Shown: positions 34,393 to 43,052 of the stretch, in pieces
Numbering within the stretch: the first letter of the stretch is position 1
Layout: each line of letters begins with the position of its first letter
Assembly: GCF_022803015.1 (NCBI RefSeq)
Contig: NZ_JAFKON010000005.1
Span: forward strand, 1-64,000
From: Arthrobacter humicola
GTDB taxonomy: Bacteria; Actinomycetota; Actinomycetes; Actinomycetales; Micrococcaceae
DNA length: 64,000 nucleotides
Direction: 5' to 3'
Program-made: the position numbers and the translations under genes
The notes under the pieces: generated by a model
The model's database searches: none
What the model was told of the DNA's origin: nothing
What the model saw: the letters and a program-made list of their open reading frames with translations, nothing else

Positions 34393-34421
34393 TTTATCTT
34401 ATGAAAATCCGGTCGCATACT
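34393..34421 (+). promoter_or_regulatory. putA promoter
   Basis: TTTATC (34393-34398), 17 bases, CATACT (34416-34421). The 33-base block from CTTTATCT to GCATACTGTT has the same length and the same ends as that before the APC permease. The 22 bases upstream also keep about half of the positions, including TATT and TTC, consistent with a shared activator site. Confidence 0.6.
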
Positions 34422-34465
34422 GTTTCGTAAGAGGTCCACATTTTGAGAAAGAACGTGTTTCAGCC

Positions 34466-37400
34466 ATGACCAACATCTCCACGGAGCCCGGCGCCACCAC
34501 CGGAAACGCCGCAGGCAACGACGACTCGCACGCCGCCGTTTCGGAAGGCTCCACGGTCCTTGAGGCCGCAGCCCTCGCCGAGGACACCATCGCGCTGGTG
34601 CGCCACTGGCTCACCGAGGCCGCAAAGGTGCCCGTCGACGCCTCGGCCGAGCAGCTCGCCGGGGTCCTGAAGGACCCCAACGGCCTGGACTTCACGGTCG
34701 GGTTCGTCGACGGCGTCGTCCGTCCCGAAGACCTGCAGGTCGCCGCCCGCAACCTCGCCGCGCTGGCCCCCAAGGTCCCGGCCTTCCTGCCCTGGTACAT
34801 GCGCAGCGCGGTCCGCCTCGGCGGCACCATGGCCCCGGTCCTGCCCCAGGTGGTCATCCCGGTCGCCCGCCGGGTGCTGCGTGAAATGGTCGGCCACCTC
34901 ATTGTCGACGCCACCGACGCCAAGCTCGGCCCGGCCATCGCCAAGATCCGCAAAGACGGCATCAAGCTCAACGTCAACCTCCTCGGCGAGGCCGTGCTCG
35001 GCGAACACGAGGCCACCCGCCGGCTCGAGGGCACGCACACCCTGCTGTCCCGGCCCGACGTCGACTACGTCTCGATCAAAGTCTCCTCCACGGTGGCCCC
35101 GCACTCCGCCTGGGCCTTCGACGAGGCCGTGGAGCATGTCGTGGAGAAGCTCACCCCGCTCTTCGCCCGTGCCGCCTCCTATGCGTCCACTGGCCAGAAG
35201 GCCAAGTTCATCAACCTGGACATGGAGGAATACAAGGACCTGGACATGACCATCGCGGTCTTCACCCGGATCCTGGACAAGCCCGAGTTCAAGAACCTGG
35301 AGGCCGGCATCGTGCTCCAGGCCTACCTCCCGGATGCCCTGTCCGCCATGATCCGCCTGCAGGACTGGGCCGCCGCCCGCCGCGCCGAAGGCGGCGCCGC
35401 CATCAAGGTCCGCGTCGTCAAGGGCGCCAACCTGCCGATGGAGCAGGTCGAGGCTTCCCTGCATGACTGGCCGCTCGCCACCTGGGGCACCAAGCAGGAC
35501 TCGGACACCAACTACAAGCGGGTCATCAACTACTCGCTGCACCCGGACCGAATCCGCAACATCCGGATCGGCGTCGCCGGCCACAACCTCTTCGACATCG
35601 CCTTCGCCTGGCTCCTGGCCAAGCAGCGCGGCATCGCGGATAGCGCACAGCAGAGTATCGAATTCGAGATGCTGCTCGGCATGGCACAGGGCCAGGCCGA
35701 AGCCGTCAGACAAGATGTCGGCTCCCTCCTGCTCTACACGCCCGTGGTCCACCCTGCCGAGTTCGACGTCGCGATCGCCTACCTGATCCGCCGCCTCGAA
35801 GAGGGCGCCAGCCAGGACAACTTCATGTCCGCCGTGTTCGAACTCAGTGAAAACGAAACGTTGTTTGAGCGCGAGAAGCAGCGCTTCCTCGCCTCGCTCG
35901 CCAAGCTCGACGACGAGGTCCCGGGCCCGAACCGGCTGCAGAACCGTGCCCTTCCGGCCACGCCGCTGCCGCACGATTCGTTCGAGAACACTGCCGACAC
36001 GGATCCGTCGCTGCCCGCGAACCGCGACTGGGGCCGCGCCATCCTGGGCCGCGTGACGACGTCGACACTGGGCAACGCCTCCGTCGAGGCCGCCACGATC
36101 AACGATGCCGCGACCCTGAATGCCGTGATCGATACCGCCGTCGAGAAGGGCAAGGCCTGGGGTGCACTCTCCGGCGCCGAGCGCGCCGAAATCCTGCACC
36201 GCGCCGGCGACGTCCTCGAGGCCCGCCGCGCGGACCTTCTTGAGGTTATGGCCTCCGAGACCGGCAAGACGATCGACCAGGGCGATCCGGAGATCAGCGA
36301 GGCGGTCGACTTCGCGCACTACTACGCAGAGTCCGCCCGCAAGCTCGACGACGTCGACGGCGCCACCTTCGTCCCGGCCAGGCTCACCGTCGTGACGCCG
36401 CCGTGGAACTTCCCGGTCGCCATCCCGGCCGGCTCCACCCTTGCGGCCCTCGCCGCCGGCTCCGCCGTCGTGGTCAAGCCCGCCAAGCAGGCCCGCCGCA
36501 GCGGCGCCGTCATGATCGAGGCCCTCTGGGAGGCCGGCGTTCCGCGCGACGTGCTCACCATGGTCCAGTTGGGCGAGCGGGAACTCGGCCAGCAGCTCAT
36601 TTCCCACCCGGCCGTGGACCGCGTCATCCTGACCGGCGGCTACGAGACCGCCGAGCTGTTCCGCTCGTTCCGCAAGGACCTGCCCCTGCTGGCCGAGACG
36701 AGCGGCAAGAACGCCATCATCGTCACCCCGAGCGCGGACCTGGACCTCGCGGCCAAGGACGTCGCGTACTCCGCGTTCGGCCACGCCGGCCAGAAGTGCT
36801 CCGCCGCCTCGCTGGTGATCCTCGTCGGTTCCGTGGCGAAGTCGAAGCGCTTCCACAACCAGCTGATCGACGCCGTCACCTCGCTCAAAGTCGGCTACCC
36901 CCAGGACCCGGCGAGCCAGATGGGCCCGATCATCGAGCCCGCCAACGGCAAGCTCCTGAACGCCCTCACCACCCTCGGCGAGGGCGAGACCTGGGCCGTC
37001 GAGCCGCGGAAGCTCGATGATTCGGGCAAGCTCTGGAGCCCCGGCGTGCGCTCCGGTGTCCGCCGCGGATCCTACTTCCACCTCACCGAGTTCTTCGGCC
37101 CGGTCCTGGGCGTTATGACTGCAGAGACCCTCGAGGAGGCTATCGCGATCCAGAACCAGATCGAATACGGCCTCACCGCGGGCCTGCACTCGCTGAACAG
37201 CGAGGAGCTGGGGATCTGGCTGGACACCATCCAGGCCGGCAACCTCTACGTCAACCGCGGCATCACCGGCGCGATTGTCCAGCGCCAGCCCTTCGGCGGC
37301 TGGAAGAAATCCGCCGTCGGCGCCGGCACCAAGGCCGGCGGCCCGAACTACCTCGTCGGCCTCGGCGAATGGGTCAGCAAGCCCAGCACCGCCGCCGGCA

Positions 37401-38020
37401 CCCCGGGCGCTGCTCCCGCCCACGCCGGCGTCCGCCGGATCGAGGATGCCGCAAAGGGCTTCCTGACCGCCGACGAACTCGCGCCGCTGCAGCGCGCGCT
37501 CGCCTCCGACGCCCGCGCCTGGGCCGAAGAGTTCGGCACCGCGAGGGACGTCTCCGGCCTGAGTGCGGAACGCAACGTCTTCCGCTACCGTGCTCTGCCC
37601 GTCACTGTCCGCCTCGCGGAAGGCGAGCCGCTTGCCGGCCTCGTCCGGACCGTCGCCGCCGGCGTCCTGGCCGGGTCGGCCCTGACGGTCTCCACCGCCG
37701 TCGAACTGCCCGCCCAGCTGCGCGCCGTCCTGTCCGGGATTGGCATCGCCGCGACTGTTGAGAACGACGCCGAATGGCTCGCTTCCGCCGGCACCCTCGC
37801 GGCGGCGGGCAAGCTTTCCGGCGCCCGGATCCGGCTGATTGGCGGGGACGCCAAGGCGCTGGCCGAGGCCACGGGCGGACGCCCGGACCTGGCGGTGTAT
37901 GTCCACCCCGTCACGGAGGCCGGACGCGTGGAACTGCTGCCGTTCCTGCACGAGCAGGCCATCAGCATCACGGCGCACCGCTTTGGCACGCCCAACCACA
38001 TCTCGGACGCCCTGATCTAG
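34466..38020 (+). CDS. putA: bifunctional proline dehydrogenase / L-glutamate gamma-semialdehyde dehydrogenase
   Basis: An 1184-residue enzyme that oxidises proline to glutamate, using FAD then NAD. The proline dehydrogenase barrel (about 100-480) contains IKVRVVKGANLPMEQVEA, YKRVINYSLHPDRI and VAGHNLFDIAFAWLL. The aldehyde dehydrogenase domain (about 520-1000) has LLAETSGKNAIIV (general base Glu) and FGHAGQKCSAASLVI (catalytic Cys). The last 190 residues form an extra domain like the C-terminal flap of long PutA proteins. No N-terminal ribbon-helix-helix DNA-binding domain is seen. The ATG at 34466 is chosen for position relative to the promoter; the ribosome binding site is weak. Confidence 0.94.
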   Translation: MTNISTEPGATTGNAAGNDDSHAAVSEGSTVLEAAALAEDTIALVRHWLTEAAKVPVDASAEQLAGVLKDPNGLDFTVGFVDGVVRPEDLQVAARNLAALAPKVPAFLPWYMRSAVRLGGTMAPVLPQVVIPVARRVLREMVGHLIVDATDAKLGPAIAKIRKDGIKLNVNLLGEAVLGEHEATRRLEGTHTLLSRPDVDYVSIKVSSTVAPHSAWAFDEAVEHVVEKLTPLFARAASYASTGQKAKFINLDMEEYKDLDMTIAVFTRILDKPEFKNLEAGIVLQAYLPDALSAMIRLQDWAAARRAEGGAAIKVRVVKGANLPMEQVEASLHDWPLATWGTKQDSDTNYKRVINYSLHPDRIRNIRIGVAGHNLFDIAFAWLLAKQRGIADSAQQSIEFEMLLGMAQGQAEAVRQDVGSLLLYTPVVHPAEFDVAIAYLIRRLEEGASQDNFMSAVFELSENETLFEREKQRFLASLAKLDDEVPGPNRLQNRALPATPLPHDSFENTADTDPSLPANRDWGRAILGRVTTSTLGNASVEAATINDAATLNAVIDTAVEKGKAWGALSGAERAEILHRAGDVLEARRADLLEVMASETGKTIDQGDPEISEAVDFAHYYAESARKLDDVDGATFVPARLTVVTPPWNFPVAIPAGSTLAALAAGSAVVVKPAKQARRSGAVMIEALWEAGVPRDVLTMVQLGERELGQQLISHPAVDRVILTGGYETAELFRSFRKDLPLLAETSGKNAIIVTPSADLDLAAKDVAYSAFGHAGQKCSAASLVILVGSVAKSKRFHNQLIDAVTSLKVGYPQDPASQMGPIIEPANGKLLNALTTLGEGETWAVEPRKLDDSGKLWSPGVRSGVRRGSYFHLTEFFGPVLGVMTAETLEEAIAIQNQIEYGLTAGLHSLNSEELGIWLDTIQAGNLYVNRGITGAIVQRQPFGGWKKSAVGAGTKAGGPNYLVGLGEWVSKPSTAAGTPGAAPAHAGVRRIEDAAKGFLTADELAPLQRALASDARAWAEEFGTARDVSGLSAERNVFRYRALPVTVRLAEGEPLAGLVRTVAAGVLAGSALTVSTAVELPAQLRAVLSGIGIAATVENDAEWLASAGTLAAAGKLSGARIRLIGGDAKALAEATGGRPDLAVYVHPVTEAGRVELLPFLHEQAISITAHRFGTPNHISDALI

Positions 38021-38072
38021 CCCGGGGCTGCTAAAACCCCGGCTCGGGCGTGCTGGAACCCTGAAACCCAAA

Positions 38073-38123
38073 AAACGCCGCCGCCGTGCAGGCACCATAT
38101 GGTGCGGCACGGCGGCGGCGTTT
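38073..38123. terminator. bidirectional terminator between putA and the zinc-ribbon gene
   Basis: A 17-bp perfect stem (38073-38089 with 38107-38123), AAACGCCGCCGCCGTGC, with the palindrome GCACCATATGGTGC extending the inside. It has A-rich and T-rich ends on either strand and separates two convergent genes. Confidence 0.9.
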
Positions 38124-38152
38124 AACGGCGAAGGCGCTAAGCGGAGTCGGGG

Positions 38153-38638
38153 CTAGCCGAAGTACCAGCCCGGCGGGACCCAGGAAGCGGGGACCGCGTG
38201 GGCGGAGAAATCGTCGCAGCCCGAGCAGAAGTAGGTGACCTCGCCGAGCTTGCTGACCGAGCCGTCCCTGCGGTGCGTGGCCGGGACGAAGGTCTCAAGG
38301 TAAATGAACTCGTCCGTGCCGCAGCGTTCGCAGTACGGGCTGGCCACATAATCGGACTCTGCGAGGGTAGTCGGGCGGATTCCCCGTTGGCCCGGGGTGG
38401 CCGCGTGCTGGACCGCGGCCGAGTGCTGCATTCCGGCGGTCGAGTGGTGCATGGCCGCTGCGGGGTGGGCCGGCGCGGTTACCTGACGGGAGGATTTTGT
38501 CGCGTGGGCGGCGGGGGCGGGCAATCGGGGGTGATTAATGGCTGGCATCAATGGCGGCCTATCCCGAACGCTCCGACGCCAGCCACAGGGCGTCAGCGAC
38601 GGACAGCGTTCGTTATTCGAATCGTTGTCGTGGGCCAC
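38153..38638 (-). CDS. putative zinc-ribbon protein
   Basis: Up to 161 residues. The C-terminal 70 residues contain two Cys pairs, YCERCGTDEF and TYFCSGCDDF, 32 residues apart, a likely zinc-ribbon site. The N-terminal 80 residues are low-complexity, His/Ala/Met-rich (AAMHHSTAGMQHSAAVQHAA), and could also bind metal. GTG at 38638 has GAGGT six bases upstream; ATG at 38548 (MPAINHP) is an alternative. I recognise no named family. It is a single gene convergent with putA. Confidence 0.65.
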   Translation of the reverse strand: MAHDNDSNNERCPSLTPCGWRRSVRDRPPLMPAINHPRLPAPAAHATKSSRQVTAPAHPAAAMHHSTAGMQHSAAVQHAATPGQRGIRPTTLAESDYVASPYCERCGTDEFIYLETFVPATHRRDGSVSKLGEVTYFCSGCDDFSAHAVPASWVPPGWYFG

Positions 38639-38789
38639 TGCTTGACCTCGAACGGTGAATCTTAAGTAGTGTCAGGATAGATGAAGTACGTGCACCGTTC
38701 AATGGTCAAGTAAGTACTGCCCGGGTCCGGGTAGTCCGCCCCGTAGGTACCGTGGCAGGATCAGCGCTGGCTGCGGGACCGCCCGCGCG

Positions 38790-39644
38790 TCAGGACGGTC
38801 GCTTCAGGGTCCGGCCCACGATCGCCTGCGTGAGGGCATCGATCACCTCGGTATTGGCCAGCGGATTGCGGATGAGCGTGAAATCGACGTCGCCCACCTG
38901 CGGCAGATCGAAGCGGCGGGTGATGATTTTCAGGTCCTCCGGCACCAGGGAGGAAGGCATCACCGCCACACCGATGCCGGCCCGGACGGCGGCCAGTACG
39001 CCGCTGATTTGGCGTGTGGTGCAGGTGATCCGCCAGGTGCGCCCGGTGGCCTCCAGGGCGTCGATCGCAAGCTTCCGGCTCAGGCTGGGGGAGGGGTAGG
39101 CGATCAGCGGGACAGGATCAGCCGGTTCCAGCACGGTCTGCTCCAGACCGACCCAGGCGAAGGCGTCCTGCTGGACCACGGTCCCGTCCTTGGCGCCGGC
39201 CACCCATTTCACAAAGACCAGATCCAGCTGCCCGGCATTCAGGCGCTTGTAGAGCTGGTCGCTCTGCCCCACCGTCAGCTCGAGGTTGATCTGGGGATAG
39301 ATCTGCCGGAACTCCCGGAGGATGCGTGGCAGCCCGGTGATGGCGAGATCATCGGCCGTGCCGAAGCGCAGGCGGCCGCGCATGGCGGAGCCGGAGAAAT
39401 AGCGGGCGGCGGAGTCGTGCGCGGCGAGGATGCTGCGGGCGAACCCGGCCATGGCATCGCCGTTGTCGGTCAGGCGTACATCCCGGGTATCCCGGGCAAT
39501 CAGCACCCGCTTGGCGGCGGTCTCCAGCTTGCGGACGTGCTGGCTGACGGTGGGTTGGGCCAGGCCGAGGCGCTCGGCGGCCTTGGTGAAACTCAAGGTT
39601 TCGGCCACGGCCAGGAACGAGCGGAGCTGGGCGGGTTCGAACAT
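38790..39644 (-). CDS. LysR family transcriptional regulator
   Basis: A 284-residue LysR-type regulator. The helix-turn-helix is LSFTKAAERLGLAQPTVSQH then VRKLETAAKRVLIARDTRD. The effector domain begins RGRLRFGTADDLAITGLPRI. ATG at 39644 has GGAG seven bases upstream and gives the usual family N-terminus; an earlier in-frame ATG at 39719 would add 25 residues. It is divergent from the MFS transporter gene. The perfect inverted repeat between them is a candidate site for control of both. Confidence 0.9.
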   Translation of the reverse strand: MFEPAQLRSFLAVAETLSFTKAAERLGLAQPTVSQHVRKLETAAKRVLIARDTRDVRLTDNGDAMAGFARSILAAHDSAARYFSGSAMRGRLRFGTADDLAITGLPRILREFRQIYPQINLELTVGQSDQLYKRLNAGQLDLVFVKWVAGAKDGTVVQQDAFAWVGLEQTVLEPADPVPLIAYPSPSLSRKLAIDALEATGRTWRITCTTRQISGVLAAVRAGIGVAVMPSSLVPEDLKIITRRFDLPQVGDVDFTLIRNPLANTEVIDALTQAIVGRTLKRPS

Positions 39645-39703
39645 GGCGGTCTCCGGATCGGTGCCGCATACCCTGCATTGCGTTTTGTAATGCGAGTTAT
39701 GCG

Positions 39704-39718
39704 TGGAATAGGCTTCCA
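39704..39718. promoter_or_regulatory. candidate LysR operator
   Basis: TGGAA-TAGGC-TTCCA, a 15-bp perfect inverted repeat of T-N13-A size, in the 139-bp space between the divergent LysR and MFS genes. Confidence 0.4.
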
Positions 39719-39783
39719 TAATCTCTTGGGGCCAGCCTAGCGTTAAGTCCATCCCACTCACCCGCTCTTTTGAGGACTTTTCC

Positions 39784-41181
39784 GTGGCACCCCCTCCGCC
39801 GCTAGAGGCGAACTCAGCTTCCCTGCCGGACACCATCACCCAACCACTCGCCGTCGTCAACGAGCCTCTGCCTTGGCGCCACACTTTCATTTCGCTCAAG
39901 GTCCGCAACTTCCGCGTCTTCGCGATCGGGCACTTCGTCGCCGTCATCGCGCTCTGGATGCAGCGGATCGCCCAGGACTGGCTGGTGCTCCAGCTCTCCG
40001 GTTCCGTCACCGCCGTCGGCATCACCGTGGCCCTGCAGTTCCTGCCGTCCCTGTTCCTCGGCCCGTGGGCCGGCATGATGGCGGACCGCTTCGCGAAGCG
40101 GAAGATCCTCATGCTGTGCCAGTCGGTGGCCGCCGCGTTGGCCGCGGTCCTTGCCGTCCTGGCGCTCAGCCACCGGATTGAGGTGGGGCACGTCTACGCG
40201 ATCGCGCTGGTTCTGGGCCTCGTGACCGTGCTGGACCAGCCGGCCCGCCAGGTGTTCGTCAACGAGCTCGTGGGCCCCGGCTATCTGCGAAACGCGATCA
40301 GCGTGAACTCCACGATTTTCCAGCTGGGCGGGCTGATCGGTCCTGCGATCGCCGGGATCCTGCTGACCGCCGTGGGGGCCGGCTGGGCCTTTGCCGCCAA
40401 TGCGGTGGCGTGCTGCTTCACGGTGGCCATGCTCCTGAGCCTGCGCAAGGACCAGCTGCATGTCAGCACCCCGGCCGCCAAGCGCCCGGGCATGCTGCGG
40501 GAAGGGCTGGACTATGCGCTCAGCAAGCCCACCATCTACTGGCCCTGGCTGATGGCCGGGTTCATCGCGGTGTTCGCGATGAGTCTGCCGGTGCTGCTGG
40601 CCGCGTTCGCGGACCACGTGTACGACGCCGGTGCCGGCGGCTATGGGCTGCTCAACACGCTCGTGGCCCTCGGCGCCCTGGCCGGCGCGATCACCTCGGC
40701 CCGGCGGCGCGCCCTGCGGTTGCGCTCCGTGGTGCTGGGCGCCGGGATGTACGGGCTCATGCTGTGCCTGGCTTCCCTGGCGCCGTCCATGGCCTGGTTC
40801 GGCGTCGCCATGGTGCTGGCCGGATTCTGGTGCCTCATGTTCCTGACCGCCGCGAACCAGCTGGTCCAGGTCAGCGCGAACCTGGCCATCCGCGGGCGGG
40901 TCATGAGCCTGTACATCATGGTGCTGATCGGCGGCCAGGCGATCGGCGGCCCGATGATGGGCTGGCTGGCCGAGCACGCGGACCCGCACACCGCCGTCCT
41001 CGTCTCCGGCGGCGTCCCGGTGCTGGCTGCCGCGACCGTCGCCGTCGTCCTCGCCCGGCGCGGGCAGCTCATGCTCAAAGTGGACCTGAAGGACCGGCGC
41101 CGGCTGCTGCGGATCGTCCGGACCGATTTTCGCACCGAAAAAGGACAGCCGCTACGTGGATCCACGCAGCGGCTGTCCTAA
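39784..41181 (+). CDS. MFS transporter
   Basis: A 465-residue major facilitator with about twelve hydrophobic segments, of the MFS_3 (enterobactin exporter/Tet(V)-like) type. GPWAGMMADRFAKRKILMLC is the loop 2-3 motif A. VLDQPARQVFVNELVGPGYLRNAISVNS is also typical of this branch. It is probably an efflux pump; the substrate is unknown. The start is GTG with GAGGA eight bases upstream. The last 13 codons lie within a terminator-like hairpin. It is divergent from, and perhaps controlled by, the neighbouring LysR gene. Confidence 0.9.
   Translation: MAPPPPLEANSASLPDTITQPLAVVNEPLPWRHTFISLKVRNFRVFAIGHFVAVIALWMQRIAQDWLVLQLSGSVTAVGITVALQFLPSLFLGPWAGMMADRFAKRKILMLCQSVAAALAAVLAVLALSHRIEVGHVYAIALVLGLVTVLDQPARQVFVNELVGPGYLRNAISVNSTIFQLGGLIGPAIAGILLTAVGAGWAFAANAVACCFTVAMLLSLRKDQLHVSTPAAKRPGMLREGLDYALSKPTIYWPWLMAGFIAVFAMSLPVLLAAFADHVYDAGAGGYGLLNTLVALGALAGAITSARRRALRLRSVVLGAGMYGLMLCLASLAPSMAWFGVAMVLAGFWCLMFLTAANQLVQVSANLAIRGRVMSLYIMVLIGGQAIGGPMMGWLAEHADPHTAVLVSGGVPVLAAATVAVVLARRGQLMLKVDLKDRRRLLRIVRTDFRTEKGQPLRGSTQRLS
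41142..41179. terminator. terminator overlapping the 3' end of the MFS coding region
   Basis: AGGACAGCCGCT (41142-41153) pairs with 41168-41179, and the inside contains the palindrome CGTGGATCCACG. The hairpin finishes within the stop codon of the MFS gene, so the last residues are encoded by terminator sequence. It also serves the convergent gene at 41198. Confidence 0.8.
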
Positions 41182-41197
41182 TTCGTCGCGGAAACCC

Positions 41198-42358
41198 CTA
41201 GAGCTCCAAGGGGCGGTGCGGGAACTCTGCCTCCCGCTGCTGGAACTGCAGCACATCCGGGTTCAGGACTACGCCGTCGCGGATTTCGATCGCGCGGCGG
41301 ATGGTCTCGTTTCCCGCCCAGGCGTCGGGGCCGGACACCACGGTCTCGAGGAACGGCAGCAGCGCCTCGCTGATTTCCCAGCTGGCGGAATTCCACAGAT
41401 AGGACGGGCTGTGGTCCACGGCGTAGTAGTCGATGTGGTCACCCACTTTGAACATCGGCTCGGCGAAGGTGGTGGTTTTCGCCCAGCTGAAGCCCATGCC
41501 CTCGTCGCAGGAAACGTCCACGATCAGGCTGCCGGGCCGGAAGGCGGCCAGGTCCCCGGTGCGCAGGTAGGTCAGCGGCGCGTTGGGGTCCTGCAGCGTG
41601 CAGTTGACCACGATGTCGCTCGCGGCCAGGAACGGCGCCAGCGGCACGCGCCCGCGCTCGGTGATGACCTCGCTCAGGAACGGCGCCTCGCTGTCATGGT
41701 CGAACTGCGCGATGCGGACCGAGTGGATGGGAGAGCCAACGGCGGCAACACCGCGGTTGGTCAGCACCTGCACGTCATGGACACCGTGGGCATTCAGCGC
41801 CGTCACGGCGCCGCGGGCGGTGGCCCCGAAGCCGATCACGACGGCGCTCAGCCGGCGGCCGTAGTCTCCGGTGGAACCGGTCAGCGCCAGGGCATGCAGC
41901 ACGGAACAGTAGCCGGCGAGCTCGTTGTTCTTGTGGAAGACATGCAGGCCGAAGCCGCCGTCGCTGGCCCAGTGGTTCATGGCCTCGAAGGCGATCAGGG
42001 TGAGTTTCTTGTCGATCGCCAGCTGGGTGATGGCCCGGTCCTGGACGCAGTGCGGCCAGCCCCACAGGACCTGCCCGTCCCGGAGTTCGGCCAGGTCCTC
42101 GGGCTGCGGCTTGGGCAGGAGGACGACGTCGGCTTCCGCCAGCAGTTGCTGTCGGGGCGCGATGCGCCCCACGAGGGGTGCGAGCTCGGCGTCGGACCGG
42201 CCGAAGCGCTCGCCGTAGCCTTCCTCGAGGATCAACCGGTCCCGGATCTCCGGCGCGATGCGGTCCAGGTGCAGGGGGTGGATCGGGAGGCGCCGCTCGT
42301 CCGGTTTGCGTGTGCCGGCGAGGATGCCGAGCGTGAGGTAATTCGGTGAACGGGTCAC
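41198..42358 (-). CDS. ceo: N5-(carboxyethyl)ornithine synthase-like protein
   Basis: A 386-residue protein of the alanine dehydrogenase/pyridine nucleotide transhydrogenase fold. The N-terminus GILAGTRKPDERRLPIHPLH and the region GLHVFHKNNELAGYCSVLHAL match N5-(carboxyethyl)ornithine synthase, known from Lactococcus, which condenses pyruvate with ornithine or lysine using NADPH. The nucleotide-binding strand is SAVVIGFGATARGAVTAL. The start is GTG, overlapping the stop of the small basic protein gene (GTGA), so the two are translationally coupled. Why this organism would make carboxyethyl amino acids is unknown. Confidence 0.8.
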   Translation of the reverse strand: MTRSPNYLTLGILAGTRKPDERRLPIHPLHLDRIAPEIRDRLILEEGYGERFGRSDAELAPLVGRIAPRQQLLAEADVVLLPKPQPEDLAELRDGQVLWGWPHCVQDRAITQLAIDKKLTLIAFEAMNHWASDGGFGLHVFHKNNELAGYCSVLHALALTGSTGDYGRRLSAVVIGFGATARGAVTALNAHGVHDVQVLTNRGVAAVGSPIHSVRIAQFDHDSEAPFLSEVITERGRVPLAPFLAASDIVVNCTLQDPNAPLTYLRTGDLAAFRPGSLIVDVSCDEGMGFSWAKTTTFAEPMFKVGDHIDYYAVDHSPSYLWNSASWEISEALLPFLETVVSGPDAWAGNETIRRAIEIRDGVVLNPDVLQFQQREAEFPHRPLEL

Positions 42359-42504
42359 TTCTTTTTGGGGCTCGCCGTCTTTGCGGCGGTCACTTTATCG
42401 AGGGAGCTGGCCGGCGCTGAAGCGGCCCTCTTGTCAGCGCGCTTTTCCTTAATGGATTTGCCGGATTTTTTGGATGCTGCTTGACGGGGGGATTTGTCAG
42501 CCAT
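42355..42504 (-). CDS. small lysine-rich protein
   Basis: A 49-residue very basic protein, MADKSPRQAASKKSGKSIKE to the end KTASPKKK, with Lys/Ala/Ser predominating. Similar tiny proteins occur in many actinobacteria without known function; nucleic-acid binding is only suggested by charge. AGGAGC six bases before ATG 42504 defines the start. The stop overlaps the GTG start of the downstream gene. Confidence 0.72.
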   Translation of the reverse strand: MADKSPRQAASKKSGKSIKEKRADKRAASAPASSLDKVTAAKTASPKKK

Positions 42505-42594
42505 GATTGCTCCTGTAGCGGAACCGAAGAGGTTCCTGACTTCCGACGATACAGGTAGCAACCTAATAAGAGCCCGGGATCCTGTCGGGGCATG

Positions 42595-42668
42595 TGGAGC
42601 GGCTGACGGGAATCGAACCCGCGTATCAAGCTTGGGAAGCTAGCGCTCTACCATTGAGCTACAGCCGC
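42595..42668 (-). tRNA. tRNA-Gly (anticodon CCC)
   Basis: On the minus strand the sequence folds into a full cloverleaf: acceptor GCGGCTG with CAGCCGC, D stem GCTC/GAGC, anticodon loop TTCCCAA (anticodon CCC) and T loop TTCGATT. CCA is encoded at the 3' end. The anticodon stem CTAGC/GCTTG contains one T-T mismatch at positions 28:42. Confidence 0.95.
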
Positions 42669-42978
42669 AGAGGGGCCGGCCACAGTTGTGGACATTGCCC
42701 CGATGAAACAACGAGATTTACATTACCCCAGTCTGGCGCGCCAGCCGAATACACCAGTCCTGGCTGCGCTCAGAAACCGGAGGTATCCGGCGTGCCCGGC
42801 ATCCTGTGGCACCGTGCACTGACATCGCAGCTGGTCTTTGTCCCGCGACGGCGGGGTGTTGGCATTCAGGCAAAGCAGGATAGGTAATTTTGCCCCCGAT
42901 GCGGGTAAAGGGACGCACCGTAACGGCTGACTCCACGTGCTTCCTTCGAGTGGTCCGCCCATCCAACAGGGTAGTTGT
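42669..42978. other. intergenic region before the surface-protein leader
   Basis: About 310 bases with no recognisable gene. GGATAGGTAATTTTGCC near 42878-42895 is AT-richer than its surroundings and could belong to a promoter of the downstream leader. Short open frames here resemble nothing known. Confidence 0.5.
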
Positions 42979-43045
42979 CACTCGTGTGCACTGGAGGGCA
43001 ATCCAATCTACTAGGAAGACCACAGCCGACCGAGTTGCTAGGAGG
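42979..43045 (+). promoter_or_regulatory. conserved 67-nt leader, copy A
   Basis: An ungapped match to copy B (46011-46077), 51 of 67 positions by eye. Nearly invariant blocks are CACTCGTGTGCA, ACTAGG, GACCA and AGCCGACCGAGT. It ends with the ribosome binding site AGGAGG, seven bases before the ATG of a short ORF. GCC in the conserved block can pair with GGC at the ribosome binding site. It resembles a structured mRNA leader. Some elements (GGGCA, then GACC-AAAGCC in copy B) recall c-di-GMP-I riboswitches, but key parts do not fit clearly. Confidence 0.65.
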
Positions 43046-43052
43046 CATCAAT

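Noticed and set aside
34460..38110. An uninterrupted 1216-codon frame on the minus strand across putA
   Set aside because: It lies exactly opposite putA, whose domains are unmistakable. The antisense translation is Gly/Val/Asp/Arg-rich without any family motif, the usual mirror frame of high-GC codon use.
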